The notes under the pieces were generated by a model. It searched no databases and had not been told where the DNA came from. It was given only the letters and a program-made list of their open reading frames with translations. From Plasmopara viticola (lineage: Eukaryota > Oomycota > Peronosporomycetes > Peronosporales > Peronosporaceae): DNA of 64,000 nucleotides. Below are positions 12,276 to 22,870 of this stretch, piece after piece (the first letter of the stretch is position 1; each line of letters opens with the position of its first letter). The translations under genes and the position numbers were made by a program. The stretch is from assembly GCA_001695595.3 (NCBI GenBank), contig MBPM02000189.1:1-64000 (forward strand), read 5' to 3'.

Positions 12276-14104
12276 TTAGAGACACACCAAAGTGTATACT
12301 TACCTTCTTTAAGCGCTAAGACGCTGTACGACCATAGCTACGTTCTTTCGATCTATCTAGACGTTCACACACGCAATAGCGTCAAAACTAAGCGCATATT
12401 TAATTCATTTTGGCGCTAAGACGCTGTAGTTCAGCAAATACGTCCTTTCTATCCTCTTAGACGTGCACAGACGCAATAGGGCCACAACAAAGCATCAAAC
12501 CACTTTTGTTAAGTGCTCAGATGATGTGGGACTACTGATACGTCCTTCCTATCTATTAAGTCAAGTTCAGATGCATTACAGACACACCAAAGTGTATACT
12601 TACCCTCTTTAAGCACTGAGACGATGTACGACCATAACTACGTTCTTTCGATCGATCTAGACTTTCACAAACGCATTGGCGTCAAAACTAAGCGCATATT
12701 CAATTCATTTTAGCACTAAGACGCGAAACGTCAGCAGATACGTCCTTTCTATTTTCTTAGACGTGCACAGACGCAATATGGCCACGACGAAGCATGAAAA
12801 GGCTTTTTTAAAGTGCTCAGATGATGTGGGACGACAGATATGTCCTTTCTTTCTCTTTAGACGTGCACAGATGCATTAGAGACACACCAAAGAGTATACT
12901 CACCCTCTTTAAGCGCTGAGACGCTGTACGACCATAGCTACGTTCTTTCGATCTATCTAGACGTTCCCACACGCAAAAGCGTCAAAACTAAGCGCATATT
13001 CAATTCATTTAAGCACTAAGACGCAGTATGTCAGCAGAAACGTCCTTTCTATCCGCTTAGACGTGCACAGACGCAATATGGCCACAACGAAGCATGAAAA
13101 GGCTTTTTTAAAGTGCTCAGATGATGTGGGACAACAAATACGTTCCTTCTATCTCTTTAGACGTGCACAGATGCATTGGAGACACACCAAAGTGTATACT
13201 AACCCTTTTTAGCGCTAAGACGATGTACGACCATTGCTTTGTTCTTTCGATCTATCTAGACTTTTACAGACGCAATAGGGTCACAAGAAAGCGCATATTC
13301 ATTCATTTAAGCGTTAAGACGCTTCCGTCAGCAGATACGTCCTTTCTATCGTCGTGGACGTGCACAGACGCAATATGGCCACAACGAAGCATAAAAGAGC
13401 TTTTCTAAAGTGCTCAGATGTTGTGGGACAACCGATACGTCCTTTCTATCTCTTAAGACATGTACAGATGCATTAGAGACACACCAAAGTGTATACTTAC
13501 CTTCTTTAAGCGCTGAGACGACGTACGACCATAGCTACGTTCTTTCGATCTATCTAGACGTTCACACACGCAATTCCGTCAAAACTAAGCGCATATTTAA
13601 ATTCATTAGAGCGCTAAGACGCTCTACGTCAGCAGATACGTCCTTTCTATCTTCTTAGACGTGCACAGACGCAAATATGGCCACAACGAAGCATGAAACA
13701 GCTATTTTAAAGTGCTCAGATGATGTGGGACGACAGATACGTCCTTTCTTTCTCTTTAGACGTGCACAGATGCATTAGAGACACACCAAAGTGTATACTC
13801 ACCCTCTTTAAGCGCTGAGACGCTGTACGACCATAGCTACGTTCTTTCGATCTATCTAGACGTTCACAGACGCATTAGCGTCAAAACTAAGCGCATATTC
13901 AATTCATTTAAGAGCTAAGACGCTGTACGTCAGCAGATACGTCTTTTCTATCCTCTTAGACGTGCACAGACGCAATAGGGCCACAACGAAGCATGAAACA
14001 GCTTTTCTAAAGTGCCTTGATGTTGTGGGACAACAAATACGTTCCGTCTATCACTTTAGACGTGCACAGATGCATAAGAGACACACCAAAGTGTATACTT
14101 ACCC

Positions 14105-14120
14105 TTTTTAGTGAACTTGT
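14105..14120. other. Inversion junction: array polarity flips
   Basis: Left of the junction is a forward B monomer reaching ACCCTTTTTAGTG. Right of it is a reverse B/A border (TGAACTTGTCTTAAGAG), a sequence that recurs intact at 20,230 and 22,621 preceded by GCATC. The two sides can share 'TG' at 14,112-14,113, a 2-bp microhomology. There is no spacer or foreign sequence. About 45 bp of B is missing between the arms. The two flanking units are different HOR subtypes, so this is not a perfect mirror image. Confidence 0.93.
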
Positions 14121-15571
14121 CTTAAGAGATAGGAAGGACGAATCAGTAGTCCCACATCATTTGAGCACTTTACAAAAGTTTTTAGATGCTTAGTTGTGGC
14201 CCTATTGCGTCTGTGCACGTCTTAGAGGATAGAAAGGACGTATCTGCTGACGTATAGCGTCTTAGCGCTTAAATGAATTGAATATGCGCTTAGTTTTGAC
14301 GCTGTTGCGTGTGTGAACGTCAAGATAGATCGAAAGAACGTAGCAATGGTCGTACATCGTCTCAGCGCTAAAAAGGGTAAGTATACACTTTGGTGTGTCT
14401 CTAATGCATCTGTGCACGTCTAAAGAGATAGAAGGAACGTATTTGTTGTCCCACATCATCTGAGCACTTTAAAAAAGCTGTTTCATGCTTCGTTGTGGCC
14501 CTATTGCGTCTGTGCACATATAATAGGATAGAAAGGACGTAGCTATGGTTGTACAGCGTCTTAGCGCTTAAAGAGGGTGAGTATACTCTTTGGTGTGTCT
14601 CTAATGCATCTGTGCACGTCTCAAGAGATAGAAAGGACGTATCGGTCGTCCCACACCATCTGAGCACTATAAAAAAGCTGTTTTATGCTTCGTTGTGACC
14701 CTATTGCGTCTGTGCACGTCTAAGAAGATAGAAAAGACGTATCTGCTGTACAGCGTCTTAGCGCTTAAATGAATTGAATATGCGCTTTCTTGTGACCCTA
14801 CTGCGTCTGTTAAAGTCAAAAAATATCGAAAGAACGTGGCTATGGTCGTACATCGTCTCAGTGCTTAAAGAGGGTAAGTATACACTTTTGTGTGCCTCTA
14901 ATGCATCTGTGCACGTCTAAAGTGATAGAAAGGACGTATCTGTCGTCCCACATCATCTGAGCACTTTAGAAAAGCTGTTTCATGCTTCGTTGTGGCCCTA
15001 TTGCGTCTGTGCACGTCTTAGAGGATAGAAAAGACGTTTCTGCTGACGTACAGCGTCTTGGCGCTTAAATGTATTGAATATGCGCTTTCTTGTGACCCTA
15101 TTGCGTCTGTGAAAGTCTAGATTGATCGAAAGATTGTAGCTATGGTCGTACATCGTCTCAGCGCTTAAAGAGGGTAAGTATACACTTTGGTGTGTCTCTA
15201 ATGCGTCTGTGCACGTCTAAAGAGATAGAAAGGACGTATTCTCGTCCCACATCATTTGGGCACTTTATAAAAGCTGTTTCATGCTTCGTTGTGGCCCGAT
15301 TGCGTCTGTGCACGTCTAAGAGGATAGAAAGGACGTATCTGCTGAGTCTTAACGCTTTAATCAATTGAATATGCACTTAATTTTGACCCTATTGCGTCTG
15401 TGAACGTCTAGATAGATCAAAAGAACGTAGCTATAGTCGTACATTGTCTCAGCGCTTAAAGAGGGTGAGTATACTCTTTGGTATGTCTCTAATGCATCTG
15501 TGCACGTCTAAAGAGAAAGAAAGGACGTATCTGTCGTCCCACATCATCTGAGCACTTTAAAAAAGCTGTTT

Positions 15572-15590
15572 CATGCTTTTATCTGCTGAC
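15572..15590 (-). other. ~48-bp deletion across the A'/C' border
   Basis: CATGCTTTTATCTGCTGACG lacks most of the usual segment from CGTTGTGG to GGACGT, leaving an HOR about 48 bp short. I saw no second copy. Confidence 0.8.
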
Positions 15591-16309
15591 GTAGAGCGTC
15601 TTAGCGCTTAAATGAATTAAATATGAGCTTAGTTTTGACGGTATTGGTGTGTGAACGTCTAGATAGATCGAAAGAACGTAGCTATGGTCGTACATCGTCT
15701 CAGCATTTAAAAAAGGTAAGTATACACTTTGGTCTGTCTTTAATGCATCTGTACATGTCTTGAGAGATAGAAAGGATGTATTTGTCGTCCCACGTCATCT
15801 GAGCACTTATGAAAAGCTGTTTCATGCTTCGTTGTGGCCCTACTGCGTCTGTGCACGTCTTAGAGGATAGAAAGGACGTATCTACTGACGTACAGCGTCT
15901 TGGCGCTTAAATGAATTGAATATGCGCTTAATTTTGACGCTATCGCGTGTGTGAACGTCTAGATAGATCAAAAGAACGTAGCTATTGTCGTACAGCGTCT
16001 CAGCACTTAAAGAAGGGTAATATACGCTTTGTTGTGTCTCTTATGCATTTGTACATGTCTAAAGAGATAGAAAGGACGTATCGGTCGTCCCACATCATTT
16101 GAGCACTTTAGAAAGGTGGCTTGATGCTTCGTTGTGGCCCTATTGCGTCTGTGCACGTCTAAGAGGATAGAAAGGACGTTTCTGCTGACGTACTGCGTCT
16201 TATTGCTTAAATATATTGAATATGCGCTTAGTTTTGACGCTTTTGCGTGTGTGAAAGTCTAGATATATCGAAAGAACGTAGCTATGGTCTTACATCGTCT
16301 CAGCGCTTA

Positions 16310-17400
16310 AAAAGGGTGAGTATACTCTTTGGTGTGTCTCTGATGCATCTGTGCACGTCTAAAGAGAAAGAAAGGACGTATCTGTCGTCTCACATCATCT
16401 GAGCACTTTAAAAAAGCTGTTTTATGCTTCGTTGTGGCCATATTGCGTCTGTGCACGTCTAAGAGGATAGAAAGGACGTATATGCTGACGTACAGCGTCT
16501 TAGCGCTTAAATGAATTGAATATGCGCTTAGTTTTGACGCTATTGCGTGTGTGAACGTCAAGATAGATCGAAAGAACGTAGCAATGGTCGTACATCGTCT
16601 CAGCGCTAAAAAGGGTAAGCATACACTTTGGTGTGTCTCTAATGCATCTGTGCACGTCTAAAGAGAAAGAAAGGACGTATCTGTCGTCCCACATCATCTG
16701 AGCACTTTAAAAAAGCCTATTCATGCTTCGTTGTGGCCATATTGCGTCTGTGCACGTCTAAGAAGATAGAAAGGACGTATATGCTGACGTACAGCGTCTT
16801 AGCGCTTAAATGAATTAAATATCGCTTAGTTTTGACGCTATTGCGTGTGTGAACGTCAAGATAGATCGAAAGAACGTAGCAATGGTCGTACATCGTCTCA
16901 GCGCTAAAAAGGGTAAGCATACACTTTGGTGTGTCTCTAATGCATCTGTGCACGTCTAAAGAGAAAGAAAGGACGTATCTGTCGTCCCACATCATCTGAG
17001 CACTTTAAAAAGCTATTCATGCTTCGTTGTGGCCATATTGCGTCTGTGCACGTCTAAGAGGATAGAAAGGACGTATCTGCTGACGTACAGCGTCTTAGCG
17101 CTTAAATGAATTAAATATCCGCTTAGTTTTGACGCTTTTGCGTGTGTGAACGCCAAGATAGATCGAAAGAACGTAGCAATGGTCGTACATCGTCTCAGCG
17201 CTAAAAAGGGTAAGCATACACTTTGGTGTGTCTCTAATGCATCTGTGCACGTCTAAAGAGAAAGAAAGGACGTATCTGTCGTCCCACATCATCTGAGCAC
17301 TTTAAAAAAGCCTATTCATGCTTCGTTGTGGCCATATTGCGTCTGTGCACGTCTAAGAGGATAGAAAGGACGTATATGCTGACGTACAGCGTCTTAACGC
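16310..17400 (-). repeat. Local run of near-identical HORs
   Basis: Three to four adjacent units are almost the same, with a period just under 300 bp. All carry AAAAAGGGTAAGCATACAC in B' and TAAAGAGAAAGAAAGGACG at the B'/A' border. The second and third lack single bases relative to the first (for example TTAAATATCGC at ~16,818 and AAAAAGCTATTC at ~17,006). This looks like recent single-HOR amplification. Confidence 0.7.
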
Positions 17401-17680
17401 TTAAATGAATTAAATATCCGCTTAGTTTTGACGCTATTGCGTGTGTGAACGTCTAGATAGATCGAAAGAACGTAGCTATGGTCGTACATCGTCTCAGCGC
17501 TTAAAGAGGGTGAGTATACACTTTGGTTTGTCTCTAATGCATCTGTGCACGTCTAAAGAGATAGAAAGGATGTATCGGTCGTCCCACATCATCTGAGCAC
17601 TTTAGAAAAGTGGCTTGATGCTTGATTGTGGCCCTATTGCGTCTGTGCAATGTGTAAGAGGATAGAAAGGACGTATCTGC

Positions 17681-19470
17681 TGACGAACAGTGTCTTAGCG
17701 CTTAAACGAATTGAATATGCGCTTAGTTTTGACACTATTGCGTGTGTGAACGTCTAAATTGATCGAAAGAACGAAGCTATGGTCGTACATCGTCCTAGCG
17801 CTTAAAGAGGGTGAGTATACACTTTGGTTTGTCTCTAATGCATCTGTGCACGTCTAAAGAGATAGAAAGGACGTATCGTTCCACATAATCTGAGCACTTT
17901 AGAAAAGCAGTTTAATGTTTGGTTGTGGCCCTATTGCGTCTTTGCACGTCTAAGAGGATAGAAAGGACGTATATGCTGACGTACAGCGTGTTAGCGCCTA
18001 AATGAATTGAATATGCGCTTAATTTTGACGCTATTGCGTGTGTGAACGTCTAGATAGATCGAAAGAACGTAGCAATGGTCGTACATCGTCTCGACGCTTA
18101 TATAGGGTAAGTTTACACTTTGGTGTGTCTTCAACGCATCTGTGCACGTCTAAAGAGATATAAAGGACGTATCTGTCGTCTTACATCATCTGAAGTTTTA
18201 GAAAAGCTGTTGAATGCTTAGTTGTGGCCCTATTGCGTCTGTGCACGTCTAAGAGGATAGAAAGGACGTATCTGCTGACGTACAGCGTCTTAGCGCTAAG
18301 ATGAATAAAATATGCGCTTAGTTTTGACGCTATTGCGTGTGTGAACGTCTAGATAGATCGAAAGAACGTAGCTATCGTCGTACATCGTCTCAGCGCTTAA
18401 AGAGGGTGATTATACTCTTTGTTGTGTCTCTAATGCATCTGTACATGTCTTAAGAGATAGAAAGGACGTATCGGTCGTCCCACATCATCTGAGCACTTTA
18501 GAAAAGTTGTTTGATGCTTCGTTGTGGCCCTATTGCGTCTGTGCACGTCTAAGAGGATAGAAAGGACGTATCTGCTGACGAACAGTGTCTTAGCGCTTAA
18601 ATGAATTGAATATGCGCTTAGTTTTGACGGTATTGCGTGTGTGAACGTCTAAATAGATCGAAAGAACGAAGCTATGGTCGTACATCGTCCTAGCGCTTAA
18701 AGAGGGTGAGTATACACTTTGGTTTGTCTCTAATGCATCTGTGCACGTCTAAAGAGATAGAAAGGACGTATCGTTCCACATATCTGAGCACTTTAGAAAA
18801 GCTTTAATGCTTTGTTGTGGCCCTATTGCGTCTTTGCACGTCTAAGAGGATAGAAAGGACGTATCTGCTGACGTACAGCGTCTTAGCGCTTAAATGAATT
18901 GAATATGCGCTTAATTTTGACGCTATTGCGTGTGTGAACGTCTAGATAGATCGAAAGAACGTAGCAATGGTCGTACATCGTCTCGACGCTTATATAGGGT
19001 AAGTTTACACTTTGGTGTGTCTTCAATGCATCTGTGCACGTCTAAAGAGATAGAAAGGACGTATCTGTCGTCCCACATCATCTGAATTTTAGAAAAGCTG
19101 TTTTATGATTCGTTGTGGCCCTATTGCGTCTGTGCACGTCTAAGAGGATAGAAAGGACGTATCTGCTGACGTACAGCGTCTTAGCGCTTAGATGAATAAA
19201 ATATGCGCTTAGTTTTGACGCTATTGCGTGTGTGAACGTCTAGATAGATCGAAAGAACGTAGCTATGGTCGTACATCGTCTCAGCGCTTAAAGAGGGTGA
19301 TATACTCTTTGTTGTGTCTCTAATGCATCTGTACATGTCTAAAGAGATAGAAAGGACGTATCGGTCGTCCCACATCATCTGAGCACTTTAGAAAAGTGGC
19401 TTGATGCTTAGTTGTGGCCCTATTGCGTCTGTGCACGTCTAAGAGGATAGAAAGGACGTATCTGCTGACG
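17681..19470 (-). repeat. Triple-HOR tandem duplication, ~0.89 kb period
   Basis: TGACGAACAGTGTCTTAGCG occurs at 17,681, 18,576 and 19,466. The rare CGACGCTTATATAGGGTAAG block occurs ending near 18,112 and 19,003. GTATCGTTCCACATA occurs near 17,875 and 18,768. The ~0.89-kb spacing equals three HORs, so a three-HOR segment was duplicated. Confidence 0.7.
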
Positions 19471-19499
19471 AACAGTGTCTTAGCGCTTAAATGAATTGA

Positions 19500-22400
19500 A
19501 TATGCTCGTAGTTTTGACCCTATTGCGTGTGTGAACGTCTAGATAGATCGAAAGACCGTAGCTTTGGTCGTACATCGTCTCGACGCTTATATAGGGTGAG
19601 TTTACACTTTGGTGTGTCTTCAACGCATCTGTGCACGTCTAAAGAGATATAAAGGACGTATCTGTCGTCTTACATCATCTGAAGTTTTAGAAAAGCTGTT
19701 GAATGCTTCGTTGTGGCCCTATTGCGTCTGTGCACGTCTAAGAGGATAGAAAGGACGTATCTGCTGACGTACAGCGTCTTAGCGCTTAAATGAATTGAAT
19801 ATGCGCTTAATTTTGACGCTATTGCGTGTGTGAACGTCTAGATAGATCGAAAGAACGTAGCTATGGTCGTACAGCGTCTCAGCGCTTAAAGAGGGTAAGT
19901 ATACACTTTATTGTGTCTCTAATGCATCGGTGCACGTCTAAAGAGATAGAAAGGGCATATCTGTCGTCCCACATCATCTGAGCACTTTAGAAAAGCTGTT
20001 TCATGCTTCGTTGTGGCCCGATTGCGTCTGTGCACGTCTAAGAGGATAGAAAGGACGTATCTGCTGACGTACTGCGTCTTAGTGCTAAAATGAATTGAAT
20101 ATGCGCTTAGTTTTGACGCCAATGCGTCTGTGAAAGTCTAGATAGATCGAAAGAACGTAGCTATGGTCGTACATCGTCTCAGTGCTTAAAGAGGGTAAGT
20201 ATACACTTTGGTGTGTCTCTAATGCATCTGAACTTGTCTTAAGAGATAGGAAGGACGAATCATTTGTCCCACATCATCTGAGCACTTTACAAAAGTGGTT
20301 TGATGCTTAGTTGTGGGCCTATTGCGTCTGTGCACGTCTTAGAGGATAGAAAGGACGTATCTGCTGACCTACAGCGTCTTAGCGCCTAAATGAATTGAAT
20401 ATGCGCTTAGTTTTGACGCTATTGCGTGTGTGAACGTCTAGATAGATCGAAAGACCGTAGCTTTGGTCGTACATTGTCTCGACGCTTAAAGGGTGAGTTT
20501 ACACTTTGGTGTGTCTTCAATGCATCTGTGCACGTCTAAAGTGATATAAAGGACGTATCTGTCGTCTTACATCATCTGAAGTTTTAGAAAAGCTGTTTCA
20601 TGCTTCGTTGTGGCCCGATTGCGTCTGTGCACGTCTAAGAGGATAGAAAGGACGTATCTGCTGACGTACTGCGTCTTAGTGCTAAAATGAATTGAATATG
20701 CGCTTAGTTTTGACCCTATTGCGTCTGTGAAAGTCTAGATAGATCGAAAGAACGTAGCTATGGTCGTACATCGTCTCAGCGCTTAAAGAGGGTAAGTATA
20801 CACTTTGGTGTGTCTCTAATGCATCTGTGCACGTCTAAAGTGATAGAAGGAACGTATTTGTTGTCCCACAACATCAAGGCACTTTAGAAAAGCTGTTTCA
20901 TGCTTCGTTGTGGCCCTATTGCGTCTGTGCACGTCCAAGAGGATAGAAAGGACGTATCTGCTGACGTACAGCGTCTTAACGCTTAAATGAATTGAATATG
21001 CGCTTTCTTGTGACCCTATTGCGTCTGTAAAAGTCTAGATAGATCGAAAGAACGTAGCAATGGTCGTACATAGTCTCAGCGCTAAAAAGGGTAAGTATAC
21101 ACTTTGGTGTGTCTCTAATGCATCTGTGCACGTCTAAAGAGATAGAAGGACGTATTTGTTGTCCCACAACATCTGGCACTTTAGAAAAGCTGTTTCATGC
21201 TTCGTTGTGGCCCTATTGCGTCTGTGCACGTCTAAGAGGATAGAAAGGACGTATCTGCTGACGTACAGCGTCTTAGCGCTTAAATGAATTGAATATGCGC
21301 TTAGTTTTGACGCTAATGCGTGTGTGAACGTCTAGATAGATCGAAAGAACGTAGCTATGGTCGTACAGCGTCTCAGCGCTTAAAGAGGGTAAGTATACAC
21401 TTTGGTGTGTCTCTAATGCATCTGTGCACGTCTAAAGAGAAAGAAAGGACATATCTGTCGTCCCACATAGTCTGAGCACTTTAAAAAAGCCTTTTCATGC
21501 TTCGTTGTGGCCATATTGCGTCTGTGCACGTCTAAAAGATTAGAAAGGACGTTTTTGCTGACGTACAGCGTCTTAGCGCTTAAATGAATTGAATATGCGC
21601 TTAGTTTTGACACTATTGCGAGTGTGAACGTCTAGATATATCGAAAGAACGAAGCTATGGTCGTACAGCGTCTCAGCGCTTAAAGAAGATTAATATACTC
21701 TTTGTTGTGTCTCTAATGCATCTGTTCATGTCTAAAGAGATAGAAAGGATGTATCGGTCGTCCCACATCATCTGAGCACTTTAGAAAAGTGGCTTGATGC
21801 TTAGTTGTGGCCCTATTGCGTCTGTGCACGTCTAAGAGGATAGAAAAGACGTATCTGCTGACGTACAGCGTCTTAACGCTTAAATGAATTGAATATGCGC
21901 GTAGTTTTGACCCTATTGCGTGTGTGAACGTCTAGATAGATCGAAAGAACGTAGCTTTGGTCGTACATCGTCTCAGCGCTTATAGAGGGTGAGTTTACAC
22001 TTTGGTGTGTCTTCAATGCATCTGTGCACGTCTAAAGAGATATAAAGGACGTATCTGTCGTCCCACATCATCTGAAGTTTTAGAAAAGCTGTTGAATGCT
22101 TTGTTGTGGCCCTATTGCGTCTGTGCACGTCTAAGAGGATAGAAAGGACGTATCTGCTGACGTACAGCGTCTTAGCGCTTAAATGAATTGAATATGCGCT
22201 TAATTTTGACGCTATTGCGTGTGTGAACGTCTAGATAGATCGAAAGAACGTAGCTATGGTCGTACAGCGTCTCAGCGCTTAAAGAGGGTAAGTATACACT
22301 TTATTGTGTCTCTAATGCATCGGTGCACGTCTAAAGAGATAGAAAGGGTATCTGTCGTCCCACATCATCTGAGCACTTTAGAAAAGCTGTTTCATGCTTC

Positions 22401-22870
22401 GTTGTGGCCCGATTGCGTCTGTGCACGTCTAAGAGGATAGAAAGGACGTATCTGCTGACGTACTGCGTCTTAGTGCTAAAATGAATTGAATATGCGCTTA
22501 GTTTTGACGCTATTGCGTGTGTGAAAGTCTAGATAGATCGAAAGAACGTAGCTATGGTCGTACATCGTCTCAGCGCTTAAAGAGGGTAAGTATACACTTT
22601 GGTGTGTCTCTAATGCATCTGAACTTGTCTTAAGAGATAGGAAGGACGAATCATTTGTCCCACATCATCTGAGCACTTTACAAAAGTGGTTTGATGCTTA
22701 GTTGTGGGCCTATTGCGTCTGTGCACGTCTTAGAGGATAGAAAGGACGTATCTGCTGACCTACAGCGTCTTAGCGCCTAAATGAATTGAATATGCGCTTA
22801 GTTTTGACGCTATTGCGTGTGTGAACGTCTAGATAGATCGAAAGACCGTAGCTTTGGTCGTACATTCTCA
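19500..22870 (-). repeat. Duplicated 8-HOR segment, ~2.39 kb offset
   Basis: The segment around 19.55-20.48 kb recurs around 21.95-22.87 kb. Anchors are AACTTGTCTTAAGAGATAGG at 20,231 and 22,622 (offset 2,391), both followed by GAATCATTTGTCCCAC and TTAGTTGTGGGCC, and GTAGCTTTGG at 19,558 and 21,951 (offset 2,393). The length corresponds to eight HORs. Confidence 0.7.

Larger units (their letters stand above)
1..14112 (+). repeat. Satellite array, left arm, forward orientation
   Basis: About 47 consecutive ~300-bp higher-order repeats, each in the order A-B-C and reading on the + strand. Each monomer starts with a variant of TTAGACGTGCACAGACGCA and ends with a variant of TACGTCCTTTCTATCT. The arm starts at base 1 in phase with a unit boundary, so the array continues upstream of the window. 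No unique sequence, transposon or gene interrupts it. Copies differ by substitutions and short indels and are clearly related throughout. The arm ends inside a B monomer at the inversion junction. The satellite call is seen directly; a heterochromatic location is inferred from array size. Confidence 0.97.
10100..14112 (+). repeat. Domain 2: transitional HORs before the inversion
   Basis: Orientation is still forward, but variants typical of the right arm appear. GTGCTCAGATGATGTGGG replaces GTGCCCAGATG in many units. CTTTCTTTCTCTTTAGACG occurs near 12,850 and 13,750. A T4-type border (ATTAAGTCAAGTTCAG) lies near 12,557. The last A monomer (about 13,990-14,046) is T1 type, with CCTTGATGTTGTGGGACAAC. 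TATCCTCTTAGACG replaces TACCCTCTTAGACG. These units are more divergent from each other than those in domain 1. Confidence 0.7.

Noticed and set aside
14105..14120. Sequencing fold-back artefact as the cause of the inversion
   Set aside because: A fold-back would give mirror-image arms. Here the first units on each side are different subtypes and ~45 bp of B is missing. An assembly mis-join is still possible and is listed as a check.
14162..14220. Functional CENP-B box
   Set aside because: Only TTCGTTG is present; the downstream essential A and CGGG are absent.
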